The notes: generated by a model not told the origin, from the sequence alone. 64,000 nt of DNA from Rebecca billardiae RCC1528 (GCA_965240325.2 OZ251230.1:62001-126000), one strand, 5' to 3'. Shown: positions 24,601-33,760, counted from the first letter of the stretch. Translations and numbers: made by a program.

Positions 24601-25031
24601 CGCTGCTGCACGCCGAGCTGTGGTGGTCCAAGCCGGCGGCCTGGCGCATCGCCCTCGCGTACGGCCTCTGCTTTGCGCTCTGGGCGCTGTGCGCCGCGTG
24701 GGTGATCTACGAGTCGCTCACGGACGACCTGCGCTACCTGGGCAGCGCGCACACGTGGATGCGCACGTTCGGGCTCGGCTCGGTGTGCGCGTGGCTGCTG
24801 CTCGCGCTGCTGCTCGAGCCCGCGTACGCGGCGGCGCGCCGGTTCCTGCCCTCGCGCTGGGACGCGGAGCCCGAGGCCGCGGTGGCCGAGTGGGAGGTGC
24901 ACGACGGCGCGCGCTTCGAGGTGAGCGCCGCCGCGCCGACCTCGGCGCGCACGCCGGTCGCGCTCGTGCGGCCGTCCGACGAGCCGCACGCCGACGGCGC
25001 CGGCGGCGGCGCCGTCTCGCAGCGGCTCTGA
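11055..25031 (+). CDS. Giant adhesion/polycystin-1-like receptor with VWD, LamG and GAIN/GPS domains
   Basis: One uninterrupted frame of 4,658 residues. The start is the ATG before a signal peptide (MRVLLLALLAPLLPGLARGS); the frame open above it runs into the transposon arm. Order by residue: beta-helix/Pmp-like repeats 26-360; Asp run 373-384; Ser-Pro stalk 406-966; two CC-x-G-x-x-E-C-L-G modules 967-1065; VWD 1095-1285 (GDPHFSTWGG); Cys module 1301-1352; three LamG-like domains near 1517, 1843 and 2169 separated by Pro-rich linkers; Cys module 2533-2631; a GCLDPFALNF...C module near 2764; GAIN-type region ending in a GPS motif (SHLTEFAPL, predicted cut between Leu3077 and Thr3078). Membrane spans: 3113-3137, 3196-3214, 3219-3246, 4533-4555 and 4572-4594. 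HHSLSWALARLPGERLTARQ between spans 1 and 2 resembles the polycystin-1 loop preceding TM2. No PLAT domain and no channel half are seen. The cytoplasmic region has DSVDWSIG and DSWRGAY repeats. Confidence 0.72.
12270..13950 (+). repeat. Ser-Pro low-complexity tract (SPPPPP units)
   Basis: About 1.7 kb encoding SPPPPPSP-type units, with recurring PPPDHPPPPPS blocks every 40-100 residues. This resembles the hydroxyproline-rich stalks of algal pherophorins and extensins. Similar tracts recur at 15118-15600, between the LamG domains, and at 18252-18650. Confidence 0.9.
15603..18251 (+). repeat. Three tandem LamG-plus-linker units with a 978-bp period
   Basis: Units start at 15603, 16581 and 17559. 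Each has about 690 bp encoding a LamG-like domain (starts ELVLHFTLDGRLSDEAGG) and, for the first two, about 285 bp of Ser-Pro linker. Units 2 and 3 encode identical LamG domains. Unit 1 differs at a few places, such as EQPGPS versus EQLGPS and YVDGSP versus YVNGSP. This implies very recent duplication or gene conversion. Confidence 0.92.
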
Positions 25032-25475
25032 GCCCTCCGGACGCTGGAGGCAGGCAGACGTCTGGCAGTCTGGAGACGCAGGAGAGGCGGCGGCGCACGC
25101 GGCCGCGCCCTCACGCGGACTGCGCGCGCTGCACGCAGCACGCACACAGCTGCCAGCGCGCGCCGCGTGCGCGCGCGGCATTACGAGTGAGTCTTCTTTC
25201 CGCATGTCGCCTGAGCACTGCGCATGCCATGTCCGAACTGCACACGCTCGTCACTCGTCAGTGTTTCCCGCGGCACGAAAATAATAAATAATTAACCGCC
25301 TCAATACCCCCATACCGCGCGGGTTTTCATTTTTCATCATCGCATACGTTCAACGTAGTCGTATCCGCCCGCGCAATTTATTTAGTTTTCAGAGTTTTCT
25401 TTCGGTACGCGGGTAGTCGTCGATTTTCTGTGCTTGCAAGCGCGCCACGCGGCTGACGCGGCCGAGCCGACGACG
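25032..25475. other. Intergenic region with AT-rich 3' end
   Basis: GC-rich at first, then AT-rich from about 25278 (AATAATAAATAATTAA). It is probably the receptor's 3' UTR and terminator and the next gene's promoter. No gene is visible. Confidence 0.5.
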
Positions 25476-26175
25476 ATGGCGCTCGCTCATCTGATGCTCG
25501 GCGCCAGGCGAGCCGCGCTCGCGGCGCGCATCCCCGCGCCTGCACTCGCCGCGTGCGTGCGTGCGCGCGGGGCGCACTCTCGCGATGAGCCCCCGGCATC
25601 GGCCGAGCCGCTCTCCCTCGCGGACCTGCCCTGGGCCTCGGAGGACGACGAGCTGATTGACGTGGACGCCGCGCACGCCGCCGAGCTCTCCATCGAGCAG
25701 CTCGTCGAGCTGGCGGACGCGCAGGCGAGCGGAGGCGCGCCGCCTGGTGGCAGCGCGGCGGGCTCGCCCGCCGAGGCCTTGGAGAGCGCCTCCCTCGACG
25801 AGCTCGCGCGGCTCGTCGAGGACGTGCAGGAGGACGCGCACATCTCGCTCGACGGCGCGCCCGCAGACGCGGAGGACGCGACGTGGGACTACCGCATCCG
25901 CACGCCGCCGTGGGCGCAAGTGCGCGCGCGCGCGCGCGCGCGCGCGCTGGGACGCGTGCCGCGCACCACGCGCCTGACGCGCCGCGCGCGCGCGCCCCGC
26001 GCCCCGCCGCTGGCAGGTCAACCTGCAGACGTGCACCGCGGTCTTCCTGCTGCAGCCGCCCGCGCGCAAGGAGACGGCGCTGCCGCTCTCGGTGCACGGC
26101 AAGGAGCCGCTCTCCGCGCCGCGCGACCTCGAGCTGCAGCTGCTCTCCAAGCTCGTGCGTCGGCACGGCAAGTGA
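25476..26175 (+). CDS. Small protein with organelle-type N-terminal leader, unknown function
   Basis: Two exons (25476-25919 and 26017-26175) joined in phase 0 by a GT-AG intron that opens GTGCGCGCGCG; 200 residues. The second exon has no ATG of its own; it continues WDYRIRTPPWAQ with VNLQTCTAVFLLQPPARK and stops at TGA. The first 30 residues (MALAHLMLGARRAALAARIP...) are rich in Ala, Arg and Leu without acids, as in mitochondrial presequences. The middle is strongly acidic with repeated E-L-(V/A)-x-L patterns (SIEQLVELAD, SLDELARLVED), likely helical. I do not recognise the family. A matrix protein or mitoribosome-associated factor is possible but is speculation. Confidence 0.55.
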
Positions 26176-26651
26176 TTGGCCCGGCCGGCGCGGTGCGTGA
26201 CGGGCTGCGCGCTCTCTGCTTGAGCACCGCGGGCAGACGCCACACGCCACACACACGGTCACGTGGCCGGGCGGGCGTCAGGCGCCGGGCAGGTCTGAGG
26301 CATGCATGCGGGTGCGATGAAGAGTGTGGTTGCTAAGCCTGGCAATGTTGGCGTCGTCAACATCACGTCGTCGAACCAACGGCGCCAGTGTCGCGGGCAA
26401 CGCGCGCCGGGTGCGGTGTGGCGAGTGCACGGCGCAGCCGCGCGCGCAGAGGCAGCACGGGCCCTCTGCCCCTCAGCCAGTGCCAAGTGGCGCGACTGCA
26501 GTCTTACATGGTCAGCACTCAGCTACTGTAGGACCCTGATGCGGATACGTGCGCGTCGTATATCGCGCGTACCGGTAGTCGTCGTCGTCCGATCGAGTCG
26601 TTCAGAATCAGAGCAGCGCGCGTACTTATATATGTACTTATTTACTACTGG

Positions 26652-27186
26652 CAATCGCGGGCAATAAGAAGTCAGAGATCTGACACGGCTAGCCTCGGCG
26701 GTTTCTTAGCTGTTCGGTAGCCCGAGCGCCTACGGAGTCTCAGTTTCTTAGCTACGGGTCCGCCCGCCGCGCAGGCGCGGGGGGCGCAGGGGGGCAGAGC
26801 CCCCTGACGCTGAGTCTTTACTCTTATTACTCTTTAGGCCCGGCCGGCGAGCAGGGGCGAAGAAAATTTTGGGCGCCTGTTTGGAGCAATAAATCTGGCA
26901 CGATGTTGCATGGCGGATGCTGCGGCGCACTGGCCAGGAGTCAGTCATCAGGAGAAGTCGGGACTTGGCCTGTACTCGTAGTTGGGCCGCGCGCCGCGTC
27001 CCCGACGGACCGACTGCGCCTCGCCCTCGGCGGACCACTCGTCAGCCGGGACAGACGTAGTCCCGGTTTCTTAGTGTGACTATGCGTATCAGCGAACCAG
27101 CCAATCGCTAGTCTCAGTTTCTAGGCCAGATCCGCAGTAGCAAGCCCCAGTTTCTTAACGTGACAGCTCCTTATTGCCCGCGATTG
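26652..27186. repeat. Segment bounded by a 17-bp inverted repeat
   Basis: CAATCGCGGGCAATAAG at 26652-26668 reappears reverse-complemented at 27170-27186. The 535-bp span between them also contains the five GTTTCTTAG-like motifs (near 26701, 26742, 27065, 27114 and 27149). It could be a small MITE-like element; no target duplication was identified. Confidence 0.5.
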
Positions 27187-27420
27187 TCTATGTAAGTATC
27201 GTAGCAGCAGTCATATATATCGCGGCATCATCCGAGTCATAAGTCGCAGTCACATGGCAATGACCGCGGGCCGACTCGCATTCGGGGCGCCATTGGCATT
27301 CGTCCGCCACGAAGGCCGATGCGCCTGCACTCATCAGCCGGACTCTGCTGCAGCAGTCAGTCACTCAGTCAGTACGTCCTACTACGTACGAGTTACTGAT
27401 TACGCGCCTTCGGATAGTCC

Positions 27421-27421
<1 letters not shown>

Positions 27422-27482
<61 letters not shown>

Positions 27483-27491
27483 GTATGTATA
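27422..27491. repeat. (AT)n then (GTAT)n microsatellite
   Basis: About 24 AT units followed by about five GTAT units, and more TA-rich sequence up to 27510. It is the most AT-rich stretch of the window. Confidence 0.95.
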
Positions 27492-28059
27492 TAATATATA
27501 TATATTCATTATTTCTATACGTATCGAAATCATTCGCACACTTCCGCAAGATCTCTCACATACATCCAAGCTCGTCGTATAGTGCACTGATCTCACTCAC
27601 AGATCTCCGGACGTCAGGACGAGTCAGGACTCTTGAGACTGAGTCTGGGGCCGGGCGGCGGCGCCCCGGTCCGCGCCTCCGCGGCGGCCCCGTCGCCACC
27701 GGTACGTCATCGTCGCCGGCCAAATTGAAGTGGATGGTCGTAGCTCGGCGAGAAGACTGCGCATGCACCGCACGTGCAGTCCTCCCATGCGCATGACAGT
27801 GTGCCGTGCATGACCCCGCCATCGCGGCGGCCCAGCCGTTTCCGCACTCCCGCAGGCTGGCAGAGTGTCAGACGGTGCCAGTCGCGGCTGTCGCTCCCGG
27901 CATTGCACCTGGCAGCCGCGCCAGCAGCATGCCGTGTGCAGAGAGAAAGAAATGAGCACAATGTCGCGCGGCCGCTGCTGGTCCGTGGGTAGGTACGATG
28001 GGATCGGCCAACGCGCACCGCGCGCGGCAGGGCTCGCTGCGCTCGCTCGTGGCCGCCAC

Positions 28060-28407
28060 TCAGCCAGTCCTGATGTACCCATTGAGGGCGGCGAACGCGA
28101 GCGAGCCGACCAGGCCGAGGATGAGCCCAGCGCCGACGATCTTGCCGGCCGTGCGGTCCGCAGGCTCGCGCAGAGCCTGCTCCTCCATCTGCTCAAACCT
28201 GCGCTTGGACGCAGAGGAGAATTTGCGCCGGCTCGTCACGGTCTCCTCCGCCTCGCCGCCGTAGTTGTTCGAGGCGATGATGGCGGCGCGGCGCAGCGGC
28301 GAGCGCAGGGGCGCTCGGGGCAGCACGAGCGCGCTGGCCGCAGGGCGCAGCCAGCACGCCGCCGCAACGACAGCGAGCAGCATGCCGAGGCGCGCTCCGT
28401 GTGCCAT
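28060..28407 (-). CDS. Small single-span membrane protein with plastid-type bipartite leader
   Basis: A 115-residue single-exon frame. The N-terminus is a signal peptide (GMLLAVVAAACWL) ending in ASALVLPRAPLRSPLRR, that is, a signal peptide followed by a short basic transit-like stretch. That arrangement is typical of nucleus-encoded plastid proteins in algae with complex red plastids, although the usual aromatic residue after ASA is replaced by Leu. The mature part has a charged helix (SASKRRFEQMEEQALREP) and one C-terminal membrane span (IVGAGLILGLVGSLAFAALNGYI). Function is not recognised. It may be a small thylakoid or envelope subunit, by inference only. Confidence 0.6.
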   Translation of the reverse strand: MAHGARLGMLLAVVAAACWLRPAASALVLPRAPLRSPLRRAAIIASNNYGGEAEETVTSRRKFSSASKRRFEQMEEQALREPADRTAGKIVGAGLILGLVGSLAFAALNGYIRTG

Positions 28408-28553
28408 GACGCGGCCGGGGGCGGGCGGGCCCGAATTAACGAGACGGAGCTACCAGCGACCGGACGACATTTGCCGGCGGCGTCTGCCCATCGGGCATCG
28501 ACCAACTGGCGAGCCGGTGGAGCAGGACACTAATTCGTCTTGAATATTTCTTG

Positions 28554-29498
28554 ATGATATCAGCACAAGTACTGAGCATGGGCGGCACCCAAGCTGCCTG
28601 TGTCTCCGAGTCGATGGCGGCGGACGCGCCGCCAGCTGCCGCGGTGGAGCGGGTCTCGAAGGAGCAGTGCATTGAGGCTGTCCAGACGCTCGTCGCGTGT
28701 GAGTTCGACCCGGAGCGCTCGCGCTGGAAGGAGCCCGTGAGCCGTGAGGAGGGCAAGGCTGCGCACGCGATCAGGTGGCGCGTGAACACATCGCTCTTCT
28801 TCGGCGCCACGGTACGCGAGTTCGGGGCGGACAAGGTTTGGAACGAGGCGAAGAAGAGAGACGAGATCCCCGCCAGGCTGTGGAACCCCGCGGAGCAGCG
28901 CCACCAGGACGAGGCCCTCCGCGGCGACGACGTGTACACTGGGATCGTCCTGCGCGGTGAGGGCGAGGGCGCATACGGCTTCGCGACCAGCGACTTTGCG
29001 AAGCTGCCGAAGACGGTGTTCCAGCTCTCGACCGACGCCGTCGCCGTGACCGAGCAGGACGTGCCGACGCTCGTGCCCAAGCTCGCCAAGGCGCTGCGCG
29101 ACGAGCTCGACCGCAGCGAGGGCGCGCACATCGGCCCGTCGCACCGCGCGCAGCTCGAGGCAATCGCGGCGGGCGCTGAGGGGGGCTCGGAGGGCGAGCG
29201 CGTGGTGCAGGCGGTGCAGAGCCTCGTGCAAGCGGGCAAGGCGAGCCAGCTGGCGCTGTGCGCCCGCGCGTACGGCGGCGGCGTGTGGCGCGTGGCCGTG
29301 AGCCTGCGCACCCTGGGCAGCGCCCTCGGCCGTACCTCCGTGGCCGTACCTGAGATGTTCGGGGCGGACCAATGGACCGAGTACGCGCACGCAGACGTCG
29401 ACGAGCTGCTCGTCGGATTCGAGCTGCGGGACGACGGCAAGCCGTCGTACGTGCGGTTGACGCGAGCCGACCTCGCACTGGACCACGTGAGCTTCTGA
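28554..29498 (+). CDS. Unknown soluble protein
   Basis: 314 residues in one exon, counted from the first ATG; a second ATG at 28578 and a third at 28614 (SMAADAPP) are equally possible starts. No signal peptide or membrane span is seen. Two partly similar halves may reflect an old internal duplication: EAVQTLVACEF, then FGATVREFGADKVW; and later QAVQSLVQAGK, then VAVPEMFGADQW. The central part (FATSDFAKLPKTVFQLSTDAVAVTEQDVPTLVPKLAKALRDEL) is mixed helix and strand. I do not recognise the family. Base composition is a little less GC-rich than the large genes, but codon use looks genuine. Confidence 0.6.
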   Translation: MISAQVLSMGGTQAACVSESMAADAPPAAAVERVSKEQCIEAVQTLVACEFDPERSRWKEPVSREEGKAAHAIRWRVNTSLFFGATVREFGADKVWNEAKKRDEIPARLWNPAEQRHQDEALRGDDVYTGIVLRGEGEGAYGFATSDFAKLPKTVFQLSTDAVAVTEQDVPTLVPKLAKALRDELDRSEGAHIGPSHRAQLEAIAAGAEGGSEGERVVQAVQSLVQAGKASQLALCARAYGGGVWRVAVSLRTLGSALGRTSVAVPEMFGADQWTEYAHADVDELLVGFELRDDGKPSYVRLTRADLALDHVSF

Positions 29499-29865
29499 CC
29501 CGCGCCCACCAGCACGGCGTGCGCGAAGCCCGGGCGCCCTCACGTAATTCCGCATGTAACGGCTCAGACCCGGTCCAGGCACGCGGTGCGGCGCCGAGCA
29601 CCGTCGGGCGTTGGGCAATGGGCCGCACGACCTGCAGGCTGGCTGCCTGCACAGATGGCATAGCAGTAGGCGCGGACCGTCGCCGACGTCCGCTGCCAGT
29701 TGTCCCGCGCGAGCAGAGAGCATCGACAGACTCTCACAGTCCATTAGCTGACGACAGCTACTGGGATCACATTGGATCGGCGGTCCGGCGCCGTCGTCTT
29801 GGCCGTTTGCGAGTTGCGACTTTGTTTGCGTGCGGTTTGGTCCTCAGCGCCCATCACGAATCAGG
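29499..29865. other. Intergenic, nothing recognised
   Basis: 367 bp between two plus-strand genes. No repeat, RNA gene or obvious promoter box is seen. Confidence 0.5.
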
Positions 29866-30549
29866 ATGGCGGCCGTCAGGACGTCATCGATCCATCGCCC
29901 GCTGATCGCCTCCGTCGTGCTCCTCGCCATCTGCGAGCGTGGGGATGCCGCCGCGCGCCTCTTCTTCGACGTTTCAGCGGGAGACCGCACGCTTGGTCGC
30001 ATCGTCGTCCGTCTGGACGAGGCGACAGCCATCGCGCTCCCACGGATGTCTGAGAACGTGCGCCAGCTTGCAGCTGCCGAGCGCGCGCCGGTGGACGCCC
30101 GCCTCACCTACCGCGGCTGCGCGTTCGAGTACTCGCCGTCATACGTCGAAGGGCCACAGTACAAGTGGGCGCATGTTCTGAAGGGCAATGGCCTCCCGGC
30201 CCTCCCCCCAACACCCGAAGAGCGCGCTGCGCTGCTTGCATGCACTCGCGACTGTTTTGGCGGCTCCTACTACGGCATGCGCGTGGAGGACGACGACGGT
30301 GCGGGCGCGTCGGTGCTGGCCATGCCGGTCTCGGGGCCTGGCGCGGGCAAGTCGCGCATCGCGTTCGTGCGCGTCGGCGCCAGCCCCCGCGAGTGGCGCC
30401 AGCGGCTGCTGCTCAACCTGGCCGTGCTCGGCGCTGTCGAGGGCAGCGCCTCCGAGGCGACGCTGAGGGCGATCGCAACGGCCCCGTGTCCACCCGTCGT
30501 GGAGGATTGTGGCGAGCTGCCCCGCGATGATGATGGGGCGGACGCGTAA
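29866..30549 (+). CDS. Secretory cyclophilin-like protein lacking catalytic residues
   Basis: 227 residues from the ATG at 29866 (aggATGgcg); the frame above it starts with GTG. A hydrophobic leader (IASVVLLAICERGDAAA) suggests entry into the ER. What follows fits the start of the cyclophilin barrel: RLFFDVSAGDRTLGRIVVRL, then MSENVRQL (family: T-x-E-N-F-R-x-L), then LTYRGCAFEYSP, where active cyclophilins have Y-K-x-S-x-F-H-R. The catalytic Arg of F-H-R is replaced (F-E-Y) and the downstream Q-G-G-D motif is not recognisable. I infer a divergent, probably inactive cyclophilin-fold protein of the ER lumen or secretory pathway. Extra cysteines (C-T-R-D-C, CPPVVEDC) may form disulfides. Confidence 0.55.
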   Translation: MAAVRTSSIHRPLIASVVLLAICERGDAAARLFFDVSAGDRTLGRIVVRLDEATAIALPRMSENVRQLAAAERAPVDARLTYRGCAFEYSPSYVEGPQYKWAHVLKGNGLPALPPTPEERAALLACTRDCFGGSYYGMRVEDDDGAGASVLAMPVSGPGAGKSRIAFVRVGASPREWRQRLLLNLAVLGAVEGSASEATLRAIATAPCPPVVEDCGELPRDDDGADA

Positions 30550-30741
30550 GCTGCTGCATCACGCAGCGACGGACCAGCACCGTCGACGTCCCAGACCGGA
30601 TGAGAGTCTGCCTGATCAGAAGTTCGCTCATCGCTCAGCGCTTGCTTATCAGCCTGCGTCACCGTCAGCGCTCATGGATGGTGTTTACCCAAATGAGTAA
30701 TGACCGATTGACCGCGCCAGCCACCCCCGAACCCGTCCACA

Positions 30742-31674
30742 ATGCGCGGGTCGCTCCTCGGCGCTGCATGCGCGGTGTGGGCGTGGGCTCGCCCTGGGGC
30801 CGCGCGGCCGATGTCCGACGTCGTCGCGGATTGCCTCAAGGCCGACTGCACCAACATCGCCATCATGCAGGAGGGCATCACCGGCACGATCCCGACCGAG
30901 ATCGGCCTGCTCTCGCGGCTGAATGACCTGTACGTCATCAACTACAAGCTGCCCACGCCCGGGCTGACGGGCACGCTGCCCACGGAGCTCGCCCTTCTCA
31001 CGGCGCTGAAGGACTTCAATTGCTTCGGCAACCAGCTCGCGGGCCCCGTGCCTGCGTTCCTTGCCCGCATGGACGCCCTGCAGACGCTCAACCTCAACCA
31101 CAACCACCTGAGCGGCACGCTGCCCACCGAGCTGGCGGAGGCGAAGAGTCTGTGGCACGTGGAGCTCACGGCGAACTGGCTGACGGGCGCCGTCCCGTTT
31201 GAGCTCGCCTCCTCGCCGAAGATCCGGATTGGCACGGTCGCCTTCAACGCCATCACCACCGTGGGGTACTGGGACGTGAAGCAGAATGTGGCGCAGCCGC
31301 AGCCGAGCGCGCAGCAACAGCCCGCTGCGGAGGCGGCCGAGGAGGAGGAGGATGACGAGGATCGCGCAGCTACGCTGGAGGAGCTCTTCACCAAGATCGC
31401 AAAGATGCAGGCAGAGGCCTCTATGGATGATGCCTCCGCCAAGGCGCCACTCGCCAGCGAGTCGCTCCGCGCTGCACACTCCCCAAAGCCCCTGGCAGCC
31501 GCCCAGGGCGTGGGCAGCTTGGGCCTCGGCCTGAGCGTGGGCGTGGGACTGCTTCTGGCACAGCTGATGCTGCTCGGCGTGGCATTTGGGCTGGGCATGC
31601 GAGCTGGACGCAGTGACGCCCCCGCGCAGGGCGTCTGCGCGGACGGGCCCACGCAGCGGCGGACGATGCTCTGA
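30742..31674 (+). CDS. Leucine-rich-repeat membrane protein
   Basis: 310 residues, single exon. It has an N-terminal signal peptide (GSLLGAACAVWAWA) and a short Cys cap (DCLKADC). Four to five plant-type LRRs follow: GTIPTEIGLLSRL, GTLPTELALLTAL, GPVPAFLARMDAL, GTLPTELAEAKSL and GAVPFELAS, the L-x-G-x-(I/L)-P consensus. Then an acidic low-complexity stretch (AAEAAEEEEDDEDR) and a C-terminal hydrophobic span (GLGLSVGVGLLLAQLMLLGVA) with a short basic tail. The layout suggests a type I surface or endomembrane protein with a binding ectodomain and no kinase, like many algal LRR proteins. The ligand is unknown. Confidence 0.75.
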   Translation: MRGSLLGAACAVWAWARPGAARPMSDVVADCLKADCTNIAIMQEGITGTIPTEIGLLSRLNDLYVINYKLPTPGLTGTLPTELALLTALKDFNCFGNQLAGPVPAFLARMDALQTLNLNHNHLSGTLPTELAEAKSLWHVELTANWLTGAVPFELASSPKIRIGTVAFNAITTVGYWDVKQNVAQPQPSAQQQPAAEAAEEEEDDEDRAATLEELFTKIAKMQAEASMDDASAKAPLASESLRAAHSPKPLAAAQGVGSLGLGLSVGVGLLLAQLMLLGVAFGLGMRAGRSDAPAQGVCADGPTQRRTML

Positions 31675-32358
31675 AGACTGTGATGCGTGCAGCCGGAGTC
31701 CGCGCTGCCGCGAACCGCTGATGATCAATCGCAAGCTGCTCATCAACATGCTTTGTGCGCACCGCAGCTCTGCCGCCACGGGCCTGCCTGCGCGCGATGC
31801 GTCGTCCGCCGGTGGCGGCTCTGGTAACCAGCGCACTCGCCGGGCACCTGCCGCCGGGCACGGCGGGCCGCGCAGCGCGGCGCCGCCAGCGGGCGCGGCG
31901 CAGCAAAAATTAATGTTGTATAGCAGTGGACGATGATATTGCGTCGTCATCATTGATGACGATGATGATGACGACGCGATATATATGGCGCCCGCAGTAG
32001 CGCGCGTGCATGATATGGCAGTAGCAGCAGATATCGTGGCGCGGTACTGCGCGCTGCCAATTATGAATTAAGAATTATTATTATAGCGCCCGCGGCAGTG
32101 CGGCGTACTTATATCCGACGAGAGCGGGACGCGACAATTGAACGCCGCGGGCGTCAGTGCGCCGCTCATCAGGCTCTCCTAGCAGCTACGACCACAGCCT
32201 CAAAGGGCTAGCTGCTCCCGGACGAATGGTCCGCATCGTCGCCACGGCGCCGGTCCGCAGCCGGCCCAAGCTACGACTGCTCGGATGATGCCGGCGGTCC
32301 GGCAGCTGTCCCCTGCTCGATGCCACTGTGGCATCAGCTGTGCCCCACGCCGCGTGCG
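31675..32358. other. Convergent intergenic region, AT-rich
   Basis: It lies between the 3' ends of the plus-strand LRR gene and the minus-strand oxidoreductase gene. GC drops from 31905 to 32120 with TA-rich runs and a strong hairpin. It likely holds both 3' ends. Confidence 0.55.
31936..31984. repeat. 18-bp hairpin (GCGTCGTCATCAT arms)
   Basis: ATAT(T/C)GCGTCGTCATCAT pairs with ATGATGACGACGCGATAT across a loop of about 11 bases, with one mismatch. It sits between two convergent genes and could act in 3'-end formation. Confidence 0.7.
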
Positions 32359-33660
32359 CTAGCGCCCCACCTCGATACCGACGACGCGCTCGCGATCGGC
32401 CGCGTCGTAGAGCAGTCGCACCGCCGCGCCGTCCGCGTCGAGGCTGCGCCGGCCCGCCTCGAGGATGGCGGTCGCCTGCGCGGTCGTGCCCAGCGTCGCG
32501 AGCCGGCCGTCGTCGAAGGCGTCGGGCGCGCACTCGCCGCGCCGCACGGCGGCCACGGCGTCGACGAACGCCTCGAACGAGCGGTACCCGTACCCACCCT
32601 GCCCGGCGAACCGCCCGTCGGAGGGCGTGTACTTCATGAAGAGCGGGTTGACGCTCTGGAAGCCGCCGCTGTCGTCCGCCTGCGTGTACCCGCGGTGCGC
32701 CTGGTCCACGCTCAGCTCGCCGCGCCGCCCGAGGTAGAAGAAGCGCTGCTGCGAGTGCACGTCGGCGCGCGGCGCGGCCCACGACGCCGTGTACGTCGCG
32801 TGCCCCGCGCTCCCGTCCGCGAGGTCCTCCCAGTCCACCGCCAGCGTGATCGTGTCCTCGCACGAGTCCGGCAGCTCGGGCCGCGCGCTCGCGAGCCCGG
32901 TGGACGCGCGACCGACCACGCGCGTCGGCCGGCTGAGGCCGCGCGCGGCCCAGACGTGGAAGTCGACGTGGTGCGCGTTGAGGTAGTACGAGATGTCCGA
33001 CGAGCGGCCGGCCCACCCCTTGAACGTCTCGAGCTGGTGCTTGGGCTGGCTCATGTACGCGCACGCAAAGCTGAGCGGCCCAAAGCCGCGCAGCCGGTCG
33101 CGCGCGTCCGCGTACATCGGGTCGAGGCGCTTGTGCACCTCGACGGCGGCGAGCACGCCGCGCGACGCGGCGAGCTGGGCGAGCTCGATGTGCTTCGCCA
33201 GCGTCTTCGTCGCCGGCTTCGTCACGAGCACGTGCACGCCGCGCTCGATGCACGCCTTGGCGATCGCGTAGTGCGTGTCGTCGGGCGTGAAGATCACGCC
33301 GATGTCGCCCGGCCGGGCGAAGTCGCGCAGCGCGCGGCGGTACGCGAGCGGGTCGGGGGCGCTCGAGTCCTCGGGCGGGTACGCGACGAAGTCCAAGTCG
33401 CGCTCCGGCTCGGTGAACGTGCGCGGGTACGCGGCGGCGACGTGCGCGGCCAGGTGCGCGCGGATGCCGGCAAACTTGGCGCCCTGCGTGCCGCACATGG
33501 CGAGCTTGCCCACCTTGCCGCGCTTGCGCAGGTCGAACATGGTGAGCGCCACGACGCCCGCGCCCTTGTCCGAGTCGGAGCGCTCGCCGTGCACGTAGCC
33601 CGTCGTGTACTCGCCCGTGCCGAACATGAGCACGTTCGGCGGGCGCGGCGGCGACGCCAT
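32359..33660 (-). CDS. Gfo/Idh/MocA-family NAD(P)-dependent oxidoreductase
   Basis: 433 residues, single exon. The start ATG at 33660 begins [25 protein letters not shown], a nucleotide-binding Rossmann segment. Further family hallmarks: [19 protein letters not shown] (the strand-helix that contacts the cofactor), then [15 protein letters not shown], where the usual catalytic E-K-P is T-K-P with the Lys kept, then [17 protein letters not shown]. The C-terminal half ([36 protein letters not shown]) fits the alpha/beta substrate domain. The family oxidises or reduces sugars and related polyols; the substrate cannot be deduced. It lies head to head with the STK16-like kinase gene. No targeting signal is seen, so it is probably cytosolic. 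Confidence 0.8.
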   Translation of the reverse strand: MASPPRPPNVLMFGTGEYTTGYVHGERSDSDKGAGVVALTMFDLRKRGKVGKLAMCGTQGAKFAGIRAHLAAHVAAAYPRTFTEPERDLDFVAYPPEDSSAPDPLAYRRALRDFARPGDIGVIFTPDDTHYAIAKACIERGVHVLVTKPATKTLAKHIELAQLAASRGVLAAVEVHKRLDPMYADARDRLRGFGPLSFACAYMSQPKHQLETFKGWAGRSSDISYYLNAHHVDFHVWAARGLSRPTRVVGRASTGLASARPELPDSCEDTITLAVDWEDLADGSAGHATYTASWAAPRADVHSQQRFFYLGRRGELSVDQAHRGYTQADDSGGFQSVNPLFMKYTPSDGRFAGQGGYGYRSFEAFVDAVAAVRRGECAPDAFDDGRLATLGTTAQATAILEAGRRSLDADGAAVRLLYDAADRERVVGIEVGR

Positions 33661-33760
33661 GGCCGCTACCAGTACGGCTACACGGATGGTATCGCCCCTT
33701 TCCCGGACCGCCCACCGCCGAGCGCCAGGACCGAACGGCACGCCGAGGTTGTGCGGATTC
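33661..33760. promoter_or_regulatory. Compact bidirectional promoter region
   Basis: Only 100 bp separate the start codons of the minus-strand oxidoreductase (33660) and the plus-strand kinase (33761). Both 5' UTRs and promoters must overlap here or reach into the genes. Confidence 0.45.

Larger units (their letters stand above)
26176..28059. other. Gene-poor AT-rich repeat island
   Basis: About 1.9 kb with no convincing gene. It holds a 17-bp perfect inverted repeat, five copies of a C(A/G)GTTTCTTAG-like motif, a GGGGGCAGAGCCCCC hairpin near 26790 and a long (TA)n run. GC falls far below the surrounding genes from about 26520 to 27600. Confidence 0.65.
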
